Assembly (NCBI RefSeq): GCF_005222485.1
Contig: NZ_CP029078.1
Span: 8,557,501 to 8,621,500 of the forward strand
DNA length: 64,000 nt
Origin: Streptomyces griseoviridis
Lineage (GTDB): Bacteria; Actinomycetota; Actinomycetes; Streptomycetales; Streptomycetaceae
Direction of reading: 5' to 3'
The notes under the pieces are model-generated. The model did no database searches, was not told where the DNA came from, and worked only from the letters and a program-made list of their open reading frames with translations. The position numbers and the translations under genes are program-made. Below are positions 19,206-27,446 of the stretch, piece by piece (position 1 is the first letter of the stretch; every line of letters begins with the position of its first letter).

Positions 19206-19651
19206 CCGTTCCCGCCGCCACCCCCATCGACGTCCTGCTCGTCGAGGACGACCCGGGCGACGAGCTGATGACGCGCGAGGCGTTCGAGGACAACAAGATC
19301 GGCAACACGCTGCACGTGGTGCGCGACGGCGAGGAGGCCCTCGACTTCCTCTACCGCCGCGGCGCGCACCCCGGCGCCCCGCGCCCCGATCTGATCCTGC
19401 TCGACCTGAACCTGCCCAAGTACGACGGCCGCCAGGTGCTGGAGCAGATCAAGTCCGACCCCGACCTCGCCCACATCCCCGTCGTGGTGCTCACCACCTC
19501 CGCCGCGGAGGAGGACATCCTGCGCAGCTACAAGCTCCACGCCAACGCGTACGTCACCAAGCCGGTCGACCTCGACCAGTTCATCGCGGCGGTCCGCCAG
19601 ATCGACGACTTCTTCGTCCAGGTGGTCCGGCTGCCCCGTCCGCACCGCTGA
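19202..19651 (+). CDS. single-domain response regulator (Rcp1-like)
   Basis: The 149-aa product is only a receiver domain: acidic VEDD at 14-17, phospho-acceptor Asp68 in ILLDLNLP, Thr98/Thr99 and Lys120 (YVTKP). It has the longer [15 protein letters not shown] insert typical of Rcp1-type partners of CHASE3 or phytochrome kinases. No output domain is present, so it likely relays phosphate or interacts with a partner. ATG overlaps the kinase stop by 4 bp. Confidence 0.93.
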   Translation: MTVPAATPIDVLLVEDDPGDELMTREAFEDNKIGNTLHVVRDGEEALDFLYRRGAHPGAPRPDLILLDLNLPKYDGRQVLEQIKSDPDLAHIPVVVLTTSAAEEDILRSYKLHANAYVTKPVDLDQFIAAVRQIDDFFVQVVRLPRPHR

Positions 19652-19696
19652 TTCGGTCTCCGCGCACCCAATCCGCACCCAATCCGGTCACGGGCG

Positions 19697-19720
19697 GCAT
19701 GGGACGGCACAAGCGGGTAG
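19697..19720 (+). promoter_or_regulatory. weak SigB-type promoter candidate
   Basis: GCAT (19697-19700), 14 bp, then GGGTAG (19715-19720) fits the GNNT-GGGTA pattern except for the last base. If used, the transcript would start near 19727, favouring the ATG at 19755 as the start of the downstream gene. Confidence 0.3.
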
Positions 19721-19730
19721 AAGTCTGTGC

Positions 19731-20210
19731 GTGACCGCGGTGAAGGCGAGACGTATGGACGCGAAGTGTCCGGACCACAACGGGAGTGCCCCGGGCTCCG
19801 AGCAGACGTATATACAGGCGATGGCGGCTTTCGAGGGCGACGGCGGCTGCATAGCCGAGGCGCGCCGCACGGCGACCGCGTTCCTGGGCAGGGCCCGCTC
19901 GGGACACGGGGTGCCGGTGTCGGTGCGGGCGGTGGACGTGACGCAGCTGGTGGTGAGCGAGCTGGTCACCAACGCCCGCAAGTACGCGCCGGGCCCGGTG
20001 CTGATGGACCTGCGGATCGTCGGCGACACCCTGGAGATCGCGATCTGGGACTCGGGCCCGCACCTGCCCGTCGTGCACAGCGCCGACCCGGAACGCCTCG
20101 GCCGCCACGGTCTGGAGATCGTGACGGCCCTCGTGGAGTCCTACCGGGTGTCGACGGAGCCGGTCGGCAAGCGCGTCACCGTCCGCATCCCCCTGCGGGA
20201 CGCGCACTGA
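19731..20210 (+). CDS. anti-sigma-factor-like ATP-binding protein (HATPase_c)
   Basis: The 159-aa product (GTG at 19731; ATG at 19755 is an alternative, giving 151 aa) is a lone GHKL ATPase domain of the RsbW/SpoIIAB type. The N box reads SELVTNARKYAPG (Asn81), the G1 region IWDSGPHLP and the G2-like region GRHGLEIV. Such proteins phosphorylate anti-anti-sigma factors and bind sigma factors. Its place at the end of a cluster with a SigB-class sigma factor and a PP2C phosphatase fits a partner-switching role, but no anti-anti-sigma (STAS) gene is seen nearby. Confidence 0.85.
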   Translation: MTAVKARRMDAKCPDHNGSAPGSEQTYIQAMAAFEGDGGCIAEARRTATAFLGRARSGHGVPVSVRAVDVTQLVVSELVTNARKYAPGPVLMDLRIVGDTLEIAIWDSGPHLPVVHSADPERLGRHGLEIVTALVESYRVSTEPVGKRVTVRIPLRDAH

Positions 20211-20279
20211 ACGATCGCCGCCGCGCCCCGCGCCCACCCCGGCGGGCCGACCGGCAACCGGCCCCTCGCCGCGCCCCGG

Positions 20280-21344
20280 TCAGCCGGCCGCCGCCGCGTC
20301 CCGCGACCGCAGTTCGGGCAGGACCGTCTCACCGAACAGCAGCAGATCCCGGTCGTACTCCGGGAAGATCAGCATGAGCCCGTCCAGGTCGGCCTCGCGC
20401 ACGATGTACTCGATGTGGTCGGTGATCGTCCGCGCGGACCCGGCCACGTACGGCGTCTGGAACGCGGCCTCCCCGTCCGCGCCCTCGGCCCACGCGCGGG
20501 CCTGCTCCGCCGGGATGCCCCAGGTGGACCGCATCAGCGCGAGCGCCTCCCGGTCAAGGCCCGCACCCCACGCCCGCACCTTCGCCTCGGCCAGCTCGTC
20601 CGTCTCGTCCTGGACGACGGTGAGCATCGAGTACGTCCGGCAGACCCGCCCGGCCGCCCGTGCCCGCCGGTGCACGTCAGCCGACAGCTCCCGCATCTCG
20701 TCGAGGCTGTCGGCGGCCAGGAACGCGCCGTCCGCGTACCGCGCCTGGAAGCGCCTGGCGTCCTCGGAGCGGCCCGCGTTGATGAGCGTCGGACGGACGG
20801 CGGGACGCGGCCGTGACGCGCAGTCCACGAGGTCGAAGTACGGGGTGCGCAGGGTGACGGAGTCCTCGGTCCACAGCCGGGTGACCGCCTCCGTCCACAG
20901 CTCCGTCATCCGGTAGCGGTCCGCGTGGCAGAGGTCCGGGTCCCACTCCCCGAACTGCTCGAACTCGCCCGCGTAGGAGCCGTTGACGATGTTCAGGCCG
21001 GCCCGGCCGCCTGAGATGTCCTGGAGGGTGGCGACCATCTTCGCGGCGACGGCCGGGTTGTGGACGTTGGCATGCAGCGTCGCCCAGATCCTGACCCGGC
21101 TGGTCGCCTCGGCCAGCGCCGCCATCATCGTCATCGACTCCAGCGAGCGGCCCCAGTGGTCGGTGCTGCCGCCGAAGCCGCGCCACTTCGCCATCGACAT
21201 GACGAAGTCGAGGCCGACGCGCTCCGCGTGCACGGCGGCCCGCCGGTTCCAGGCGTACGTCGCCTCGGGGTGCGGCGCCGTACTCGACAGCATCCAGCCG
21301 CCGTTGCCGATGGGGAGGAAGATTCCGTACTCTTTCGCGGTCAT
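20280..21344 (-). CDS. RutA-like LLM-class flavin-dependent monooxygenase
   Basis: The 354-aa product is a luciferase-like TIM-barrel oxygenase. The opening YGIFLPIGNGGWMLS, the FVMSMAKWRGFGG and LESMTMMAALAEATSRV segments, and SGGRAGLNIVNG closely follow the pattern of the pyrimidine oxygenase RutA and related alkanesulfonate/dialkylglycine-type enzymes. It would use FMNH2 or FADH2 and O2 to open or oxidise a small nitrogen compound. ATG at 21344 follows GAAAGG. It ends a run of leftward catabolic genes; a flavin reductase is not present in the window. Confidence 0.88.
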   Translation of the reverse strand: MTAKEYGIFLPIGNGGWMLSSTAPHPEATYAWNRRAAVHAERVGLDFVMSMAKWRGFGGSTDHWGRSLESMTMMAALAEATSRVRIWATLHANVHNPAVAAKMVATLQDISGGRAGLNIVNGSYAGEFEQFGEWDPDLCHADRYRMTELWTEAVTRLWTEDSVTLRTPYFDLVDCASRPRPAVRPTLINAGRSEDARRFQARYADGAFLAADSLDEMRELSADVHRRARAAGRVCRTYSMLTVVQDETDELAEAKVRAWGAGLDREALALMRSTWGIPAEQARAWAEGADGEAAFQTPYVAGSARTITDHIEYIVREADLDGLMLIFPEYDRDLLLFGETVLPELRSRDAAAAG

Positions 21345-21409
21345 GCGGCGGGCCTTTCGGTGAGGGGGCGCGAGACGGCGGGCGGCTCGGTGCTCCGCGC
21401 GGCAGTCGA

Positions 21410-21922
21410 TCAGAGGCCGAAGGGCGCCGGGTAGCTGACCGTCCCGCCGGGCAGCGGCCGGCCGGCGTCGAGACCGAGGACCATCAGCGCCTCGTCCGGC
21501 ACGTCGAAAGCGACCCCGATGCCGTGCCCGGAGGCGCGGGTGAACCCGAACCGCGGGTAGTAGGCGGGGTGTCCGAGCACGACGACGGCATGCTCGCCGA
21601 GGCCGGCCGCGGCCCGCAGCGCGGCGCGGATCGCGGCGGACCCGGCGCCGGTGCGCTGCCGCTCGGGCAGCACCGCGCACGGCGCCAGACAGAGGGCCGG
21701 GGCCGCACCGATGCGGCAGCGGGTCAGCAGCGCGTGTCCCGCCGGGCGCCCCGACCCGTCCACGGAGAGGACGGAGAGCCCTTCGATCCAGGCGTCGGGG
21801 TCGGCCCGCAGGGCGTCGACGAGGTCGGCCTCGGCGGGCGTCGGGAACGCGGCGAGGACGATTCCACGGACGGCGGCGCGGTCGCCGCCGCTCTCGGCAC
21901 GGGTGCTCCAGGTACGGGACAT
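21410..21922 (-). CDS. GNAT-family N-acetyltransferase
   Basis: The 170-aa product has the GNAT core: an LAPCAVLPERQRTGAGSAAIRAAL segment giving the acetyl-CoA loop (R/QxxGxG/A form, here RQRTGAGS). HAVVVLGHPAYYPRFGFTRA follows, and this late motif is typical of the YhbS-like subgroup. The substrate is unknown. ATG at 21922. It sits between BKACE and the flavin monooxygenase genes with a 112-bp gap before it. Confidence 0.85.
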   Translation of the reverse strand: MSRTWSTRAESGGDRAAVRGIVLAAFPTPAEADLVDALRADPDAWIEGLSVLSVDGSGRPAGHALLTRCRIGAAPALCLAPCAVLPERQRTGAGSAAIRAALRAAAGLGEHAVVVLGHPAYYPRFGFTRASGHGIGVAFDVPDEALMVLGLDAGRPLPGGTVSYPAPFGL

Positions 21923-22034
21923 GATGGAACGGCACTGTACCGACGCCGTCCGGGCGGCGGGACAGCGCGTCGGCGGGCCCGTCGGATCCCGGGGCGGGCA
22001 CGGCCGCGCGCCCCCGCGCGGCCGTGCCGGACCG

Positions 22035-22757
22035 TCACCCCCGGGCGGCCAGCGCCCGCACCGCCCGCACCAGTTCGGCGTTGTCCCGGGCCGTGGTGCC
22101 GTCCGGGAGGTCGACGCCGTCCTCGAAGCCGATCCTGGTCTGATGGCCGTCGGCCAGCGCGGCCCGCAGCACCGGCCAGGTGGTGGCACCCTCACCGTGG
22201 TACAGCAGCGGCGCGGTGACCCCGGCGGCCCGGATCAGCGCGGCCATCTCCCGGGCGTGCGCCACAGCCGTCTCCGGGTCCTCGTCCATCGGCTCGATGA
22301 GGACGCGCACATTGTCCGCGAGCGTCGGCGAGGCCAGCAGGGCGGGGACGTCGTCGACGCTCCACACCGCGCTCTCCAGCGTCATGCCGCGGGCGACGAC
22401 CAGCGACGCGGTCTCCGCCGCGCCCTCCTCGCAGAAGGCGACCGACGCGAAGTCCGGCAGCACCTCCCACGCCTTGACCAGGTCGTAGCGTTCCTCGGGG
22501 CCCGAGCAGGTCCACAGACCCGTGGTCGTCCCGACGATCGCGCCCGGCGCCGTCGACCGCACCGCGCGCAGCACCTCGGCCAGCGCGTCGGGCGCGATGG
22601 TCTGCCCGCCGTCGGGGGTACGGACATGGAGGTGGACGACGTCGGCGCCGGCGGCGACGACGGCCGCGGTGTCGGTGGCGAGCTGCGCCGGGGTCACCGG
22701 GACCGCGGGGTGTTCGGCGCGGGTCCGGCCGCCGTTGATGGCTGCCTTGAGCAACAT
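22035..22757 (-). CDS. BKACE-family beta-keto acid cleavage enzyme (DUF849)
   Basis: The 240-aa product has the family hallmarks: LKAAINGGRT at the start, the zinc-binding VVHLHVR, SVAFCEEGA, LIEPMDED, LLYHGEGATTWP and RIGFEDGVDLPDGTTARDN near the end. BKACE enzymes condense a beta-keto acid with acetyl-CoA to give acetoacetate and a new CoA ester; 3-keto-5-aminohexanoate cleavage is the founding case. It is shorter than many members (usually about 270-310 aa). Its neighbours suggest degradation of an amino- or ureido-acid. Confidence 0.88.
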   Translation of the reverse strand: MLLKAAINGGRTRAEHPAVPVTPAQLATDTAAVVAAGADVVHLHVRTPDGGQTIAPDALAEVLRAVRSTAPGAIVGTTTGLWTCSGPEERYDLVKAWEVLPDFASVAFCEEGAAETASLVVARGMTLESAVWSVDDVPALLASPTLADNVRVLIEPMDEDPETAVAHAREMAALIRAAGVTAPLLYHGEGATTWPVLRAALADGHQTRIGFEDGVDLPDGTTARDNAELVRAVRALAARG

Positions 22758-22791
22758 GGGTGTTTCCTTGCGGGTTTCGGTGCGCGGGGCC

Positions 22792-22816
22792 CCAGGGCCT
22801 GTCGGACAGGCCCTGG
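22792..22816. other. intra-operon hairpin
   Basis: A 12-bp perfect inverted repeat (22792-22803 with 22805-22816) lies between the RraA-like gene and the BKACE gene, which are in the same direction. It may be a partial terminator or RNA-stabilising stem that sets the expression step within the gene set. Confidence 0.65.
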
Positions 22817-22827
22817 CGGGCCCGGGT

Positions 22828-23520
22828 TCACGCGCTGGTGGGGGAGGGGGTGCGGAGTCCCGCGACGGTGCGCGAGGCGCCGGTGAGCGTGCCCAGGGGA
22901 TGGCCCCGGTGCAGCTCGGCGAGGAGGTCGGGCTCCTCGGCGTCGTCGGCCAGCGCCTCGTCGACGACCGCGGCCAACCGCGCGGCAGGGGCGATGAGCA
23001 GGCCGTTCTCGTCGCCGAGCACGAGGTCGCCGGCCCGTACCGGGACGCCCCCGCAGACGACGGGCGCGTTGAGGGAGCCGTCGGCGATGCCGTGCAGCTT
23101 GGTGGTGAGCAGCGAGGTGCCGTACGCGTACACCGGCAGTCCGACGTCCCGCAGGGCGCCGATGTCGGTGCAGACGCCGTCGACGATCGCGCCGGCCGCG
23201 CCCCGGGAGGCGAGGGCGTGCACGACGACCTCGCCGAGCGGCGCGTGCCTGCGGTCGCCGCCGCAGTCGACGACCACCACGTCACCGGGGCCGACGAGTC
23301 CGGCCAGATGGTGCAGGAGCGTCGAGTCGGTCGGGGTGATGCGGACGGTGACGGCCCGGCCGACCAGCTTTCCGCCGCCGGCCTGGCGGCGCAGCGCCGG
23401 GTCGCAGAACCCCTCCTCCAGGTGGTGGCCCAGGGTGGGGAAGTCCACGCGGCCGAGCCGCTCGGCCAACTCCTCGTCGAGGGGCGGCACTTCGGTCAGG
23501 TCATGGATGTTCAGCGGCAT
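22828..23520 (-). CDS. RraA-like / HMG-aldolase-family protein
   Basis: The 230-aa product belongs to the RraA/4-hydroxy-4-methyl-2-oxoglutarate aldolase fold. Motifs include LVGRAVTVRITPTD, GDVVVVDCGGDRRHAPLGEV, GAIVDGVCTDIGALRDVGLPVYA and VLGDENGLLIAP (a D-E-x-x-G metal or substrate loop). Longer members with these motifs are divalent-metal class II aldolases or oxaloacetate decarboxylases. ATG at 23520 has GAGGTGA at 6 nt. A GTG at 23529 overlaps the amidase stop (GTGA) and is the alternative start. It is coupled to the amidase gene. Confidence 0.82.
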   Translation of the reverse strand: MPLNIHDLTEVPPLDEELAERLGRVDFPTLGHHLEEGFCDPALRRQAGGGKLVGRAVTVRITPTDSTLLHHLAGLVGPGDVVVVDCGGDRRHAPLGEVVVHALASRGAAGAIVDGVCTDIGALRDVGLPVYAYGTSLLTTKLHGIADGSLNAPVVCGGVPVRAGDLVLGDENGLLIAPAARLAAVVDEALADDAEEPDLLAELHRGHPLGTLTGASRTVAGLRTPSPTSA

Positions 23521-23525
23521 GGAGG

Positions 23526-24317
23526 TCACCTCGGCCCGATGATGATGCGGCGGTTGCGGAGCACGGGAAGGATGGTGCGGGCGCGGTCGATGCGCTGCTT
23601 GTCCGCCTCGACGACGAGCAGCGACCGCTCCTCCTCGCCGAGCGCCGCCCGCACCACGCCCAGCGGGTCGACGGCCATGCTCATCCCGATGCAGTCGGGT
23701 GTGGTCAGCGACGACGCCACCACCCAGCAGGTGTTCTCGATCGCCCGGGTGCGCAGCAGCGTCGTCCAGTGGTCCTCCTTGAGCGGGCCGCGCACCCAGG
23801 CCGCCGACACCGACAGCAGGTCGGCGCCCATCTCGACGAGGGTCCTGGTGAACTCGGGGAAGCGCAGGTCGTAGCAGTTGACCAGGCCGACGTTGAACTC
23901 GCCGATCCGTACCACCACCGGGCCCTCGTCACCGCGCTGCACCTCGCTCGACTCGCGGTAGTCGAAGGCGTCGTAGAGGTGCATCTTGCGGTAGCGGCCG
24001 AGGAGTTCGCCGTCGGCGGAGACGGCCGCGATGGTGTTGTAGGGCAGCGAGTCGCCGCTCGGCTCGTAGCCGCCGGCGATGACGGCGACGCCGTGCGCGA
24101 CGGCGAGCCTGGACAACTCGGTGAGGAATCCGGGCCAGTTGGCCTCGGCGGTGGCGTGCAGGGGCTTCCCGGCCGCCTCGGCCGGGATCATCGCCTCCTC
24201 GGGGAAGACGACGAGTTCGGCGCCCGCGGCCGCCGCCTCGGCGGTCATGGACGCGATGACCGCGAGGTTGGCGCCGATGTCGGCGGTGGGGGCGTACTGG
24301 GCAGCGGCGACCTTCAC
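23526..24317 (-). CDS. carbon-nitrogen hydrolase (nitrilase superfamily amidase)
   Basis: The 263-aa product has the nitrilase superfamily catalytic triad: Glu in VVFPEEAM (about residue 41), Lys in RYRKMHLYDAF (about 110) and Cys in LVNCYDLRFPE (about 147). The HLYD and NCYDLRFP context resembles omega-amidase/R-amidase-like proteins. It probably releases ammonia from an amide or carbamoyl intermediate. It is the first enzyme gene after the ABC importer, separated from it by a 12-bp-stem hairpin. Confidence 0.9.
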   Translation of the reverse strand: MKVAAAQYAPTADIGANLAVIASMTAEAAAAGAELVVFPEEAMIPAEAAGKPLHATAEANWPGFLTELSRLAVAHGVAVIAGGYEPSGDSLPYNTIAAVSADGELLGRYRKMHLYDAFDYRESSEVQRGDEGPVVVRIGEFNVGLVNCYDLRFPEFTRTLVEMGADLLSVSAAWVRGPLKEDHWTTLLRTRAIENTCWVVASSLTTPDCIGMSMAVDPLGVVRAALGEEERSLLVVEADKQRIDRARTILPVLRNRRIIIGPR

Positions 24318-24362
24318 GGCCGTATCTCCTTGCTGGGGTTGTTCGGTGCGGGATGCGGGTGC

Positions 24363-24392
24363 CCGGCGGGCGTCGGGGCGGACGCCCGCCGG
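24363..24392. terminator. hairpin between importer and enzyme genes
   Basis: A 12-bp perfect stem (24363-24374 with 24381-24392) closes a 6-nt GGGGCG loop. It lies between the end of the ABC ATPase gene (24406) and the start of the amidase gene (24317), both leftward. It may terminate or attenuate read-through. Confidence 0.65.
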
Positions 24393-24405
24393 TGGTGCGG
24401 GGCGC

Positions 24406-25482
24406 TCACTCGGCGAGCACCCGGGAGGTCTCCGGGCGCCAGTGGGCCCAGGCCGGGCCGCCCGCGGTGAGACCCGCAGTGTCGGCGGAGGACGTCTCGG
24501 CGACGAAGGTGGTGCCGTCGCCGAGGGCGAGGTGGTGCCGGACGGCGCTGCCGAGGTACACGGACTGCTGGAGGGTGCCGCGCAGGGCCGCGTGCCCGGC
24601 GGGCACCAGGTCCTCCCGGCCGCAGACGCCGACGTTCTCGGGGCGCACCGCGAGATGGGCCGCGCCGACGATCTCGCTCCGCGGGACCGGCAGCGCCCCC
24701 AGTCCCGCGACGGCGACGACCCGGCCGTCCGACGTCCCGGTGAGGAAGTTGGAGGTGCCGATGAAGGACGCGACGAACCGGCTGGCGGGCCGCTCGTAGA
24801 CGCCCTCGGGGGTGTCGATCTGCACGACCCGGCCGCCGTTCATGACGGCGATCCGGTCGGACATGGTCAGCGCTTCCTCCTGGTCGTGGGTGACCGTCAC
24901 GAACGTCACCCCGACCTCGCGCTGGATCTTCTTCAGCTCCAGCTGCATCTCGGCGCGCAGCTTCTTGTCCAGGGCACCCAGCGGCTCGTCGAGCAGCAGC
25001 AGCGAGGGCCGGGCGATCAGCGCGCGGGCGATGGCCACCCGCTGCCGCTGGCCGCCGGAGAGCTGGGCGACGGACCGGTCGCCGAAGTCGTCGAGCCTGA
25101 CCAGGGCCAGCGCCTCGCGCACCGCGTCCCTGATCTCCGAGCGGGGCCGCAGCTTGCGGACCTTCAGCTCGAAGGCGACGTTGTCGGCGACGCTCAGGTG
25201 CGGGAAGAGGGCGTAGCTCTGGAAGAGCATGTTCAGGTCCCGCTTGTGGGCCGGGACCCCGGTGGCCCGGACCCCGCTCAGCTCGACCGTGCCCTCGGAC
25301 GGCTCCTCGAAGCCGGTGATCATCCGCATCAGGGTGGTCTTGCCGCAGCCCGACGGGCCGAGGATCGAGAAGAACTCGTTCTGCCGGATGTCGAGGGTGA
25401 CGTCACGCACCGCGTACTGGCCGCCGAAGACCTTGCCGACACCGGAGAGACGGACGGCCGGAGCCGTGGGATCGGTGCTCAT
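24406..25482 (-). CDS. PotA-like ABC transporter ATPase
   Basis: The 358-aa product has Walker A GPSGCGKT (about residues 39-46), the Q loop, signature LSGGQRQRVAIARAL, Walker B LLLLDEPLGALD and the switch His in TVTHDQEEAL. A C-terminal TOBE-like region (about 280-350) completes the PotA/UgpC-type subunit. It energises the importer formed by the two permeases and the binding protein upstream. Its start is 1 bp from the binding-protein stop. Confidence 0.95.
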   Translation of the reverse strand: MSTDPTAPAVRLSGVGKVFGGQYAVRDVTLDIRQNEFFSILGPSGCGKTTLMRMITGFEEPSEGTVELSGVRATGVPAHKRDLNMLFQSYALFPHLSVADNVAFELKVRKLRPRSEIRDAVREALALVRLDDFGDRSVAQLSGGQRQRVAIARALIARPSLLLLDEPLGALDKKLRAEMQLELKKIQREVGVTFVTVTHDQEEALTMSDRIAVMNGGRVVQIDTPEGVYERPASRFVASFIGTSNFLTGTSDGRVVAVAGLGALPVPRSEIVGAAHLAVRPENVGVCGREDLVPAGHAALRGTLQQSVYLGSAVRHHLALGDGTTFVAETSSADTAGLTAGGPAWAHWRPETSRVLAE

Positions 25483-25483
25483 C

Positions 25484-26569
25484 TCAAGACGCCTTCACCT
25501 TGGTCCAGCCCTGCTGGAAGTACTGCATCGCGGTGCCCGGGTCGAGCAGGAAGTCGGCCTTGGCGATGGCCGAGTCCGGCGCGTAGATCGCGGGGTTGTC
25601 CAGCGCGGCCTTGTCCTTGATGTGCTCGCGGGCCGCCTGGTTGGCGCTGGCGGACGAGCCGTCGTCGGTGGCCTGCGCGGCGACCTCGGGACGGAGCAGG
25701 TAGTTGATGAACGCGTACGCCGACGTCACGTTCTTGGCGCCCTTGGGGACGGCGAGGCCGTCGGTCCAGATGGAGCCGCCCTCGGACGGGATGACGTAGT
25801 GGACGTTCTTGTTGGACTGCACGACCTTCGCCATCGCCGTGCCGCTCCACGCCTCGGCCGCGCACGCCTGCCCGCTGGACAGCAGCTGCGGGTAGTTCGT
25901 GGAGTTGTAGCCGGCCAGGATCTTCTTCTGCTCCTCCAGGGCCGCGGTCGCCTCGGCGATCTCGCCCTTGTCCGTGCTGGTGGCGCGGTGCCCGGTGACC
26001 TGGAGGCCCGCGATGTAGGCGGCCAGCATGTTGTCGAGCATGTACAGCTTGCCCTTGTGCGCGCTGTCGAACAGGGTCTTCCAGCTCGTCGCCGACTTGA
26101 TGCAGGTGTCGTTGTAGGCGAACCCGGTGGTGCCCCAGATCCACGGCACGCTGTACTTGTTGCCCTTGTCGTACGACGGGTCGCGGAATTTCGCCGCCAG
26201 GTTGTCCAGGCCCTCGATCTTCGCGTGGTCGAGCGGCTGGATGAGCTGCTGCCCGATCAGCTGCTGCACGGTGTACTGGCTGGGCTCGACCAGGTCGTAG
26301 CCGGACGCGCCGGTGCTGAGCTTGGCCGTCATGGTCTCGTTGCTGTCGAACGTGTCGACCGTGACCTTGATGCCGGTCTCCTTCTCGAACCCCTTGATCA
26401 CCGTGTCCGGGATCTCGCCGGCCCAGGCGTAGACGTGCAGGTTCTTGCCGCCGCCCGAGGAGGTGGCCGCGGTGGTGGATCCTGAGCCGCCGCAGGCGGT
26501 GGCGAGCAGTGCGGTCACGGTCAGGACCGAGGTGGCCAGAAGCGTTCTCGAAACGGTGGTACGGGACAT
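25484..26569 (-). CDS. PotD/PotF-like polyamine-type substrate-binding lipoprotein
   Basis: The 361-aa product has a lipoprotein signal (TALLATAC-G lipobox near residue 26) and a PotD-type mature domain. This starts NLHVYAWAGEIPDTVIKGFEKETGIKV and contains YDLVEPSQYTVQQLI and VPWIWGTTGFAYN. Polyamine-family proteins bind spermidine, putrescine or other organic amines. With the catabolic enzymes beside it, the real ligand may be an amino compound degraded by the cluster. ATG at 26569 follows GAAAGG. Confidence 0.92.
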   Translation of the reverse strand: MSRTTVSRTLLATSVLTVTALLATACGGSGSTTAATSSGGGKNLHVYAWAGEIPDTVIKGFEKETGIKVTVDTFDSNETMTAKLSTGASGYDLVEPSQYTVQQLIGQQLIQPLDHAKIEGLDNLAAKFRDPSYDKGNKYSVPWIWGTTGFAYNDTCIKSATSWKTLFDSAHKGKLYMLDNMLAAYIAGLQVTGHRATSTDKGEIAEATAALEEQKKILAGYNSTNYPQLLSSGQACAAEAWSGTAMAKVVQSNKNVHYVIPSEGGSIWTDGLAVPKGAKNVTSAYAFINYLLRPEVAAQATDDGSSASANQAAREHIKDKAALDNPAIYAPDSAIAKADFLLDPGTAMQYFQQGWTKVKAS

Positions 26570-26627
26570 GGCGAGGCCTTTCAGGGACGTACCGGGGAGT
26601 GCGGAACGGGCGGGGAAGGCGGGTGGG

Positions 26628-27446
26628 TCAGTCGGTGCCGTCACCGATCAGGACGCGGCGCATCTGCCGCAGCCCCGCGCCCAGGATGATCACGAAGGTG
26701 AACAGCACGAGCAGCGTGCCCAGGGCGTTGATCTCGGGCGTCAGCCCGGTCTTGAGGAGCGAGTACACCCGCAGCGGCAGCGTGGTGGTGCCCACGCCGC
26801 TGGTGAAGGTGGACATCACGATGTTGCCGAAGGAGATCGTGAAGCAGAGCAGCCAGGAGGCGAGCAGCGCCTGCTTCAGCAGCGGCACGGTCACCAGACG
26901 GAACCGCTGCCAGGCCCCGCAGCCCAGGTCGGCGGCGGCCTCGTCGAGCGCGGGGTCGAGCGCCCGGTGCGCGCCCAGCACGATCAGCGCCGCGTACGGC
27001 AGCGTCACGACCAGGTGGCCGAGGACCAGCGTGGTCAGGCCGAGGCTCGCCTTCAGGGTGCCGAACACCGACAGCAGCGCCACACCGAGCACGATCTCGG
27101 GGATCACCAGCGGCAGGAACAGGCTGCCGGAGAACACGGCCCGGCCGCGCGGACCGAGCCGGCCCATGCCCATCGCGGCGAAGAGTCCGCCCGCGGTGGC
27201 CAGCGTCGCCGAGATCAGGCCGACCTCGGCGCTCACCCGCAGCGCGGCCAGCAGATCGGTGTCCTGGGCGAGCACCCCGTACCAGCGGGTGCTGAACCCC
27301 GCCCACTTGTAGGTGACGTCGGAGTCGTTGAACGACAGCACCACCACGACCACGATCGGCACGTAGAGGAAGACGATCACACCCCGGGCGAGCCACGCGG
27401 TGACGGTGTCGGGCAGCCGCCCGGGAAGCCGGGTACGTCCCCTCAT
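26628..27446 (-). CDS. PotC-like ABC transporter permease
   Basis: The 272-aa permease has six predicted TM segments (first FLYVPIVVVVVLSF near residue 25). It carries the EAA-type coupling loop DEAAADLGCGAWQRFRLVTVPLL near 170. It pairs with the other permease, whose stop overlaps its ATG (ATGA). Confidence 0.93.
   Translation of the reverse strand: MRGRTRLPGRLPDTVTAWLARGVIVFLYVPIVVVVVLSFNDSDVTYKWAGFSTRWYGVLAQDTDLLAALRVSAEVGLISATLATAGGLFAAMGMGRLGPRGRAVFSGSLFLPLVIPEIVLGVALLSVFGTLKASLGLTTLVLGHLVVTLPYAALIVLGAHRALDPALDEAAADLGCGAWQRFRLVTVPLLKQALLASWLLCFTISFGNIVMSTFTSGVGTTTLPLRVYSLLKTGLTPEINALGTLLVLFTFVIILGAGLRQMRRVLIGDGTD

Noticed and set aside
20211..20279. Weak 6-bp hairpin between convergent genes as a terminator
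   Set aside because: The stem is too short and the surrounding GC too high to call with confidence.
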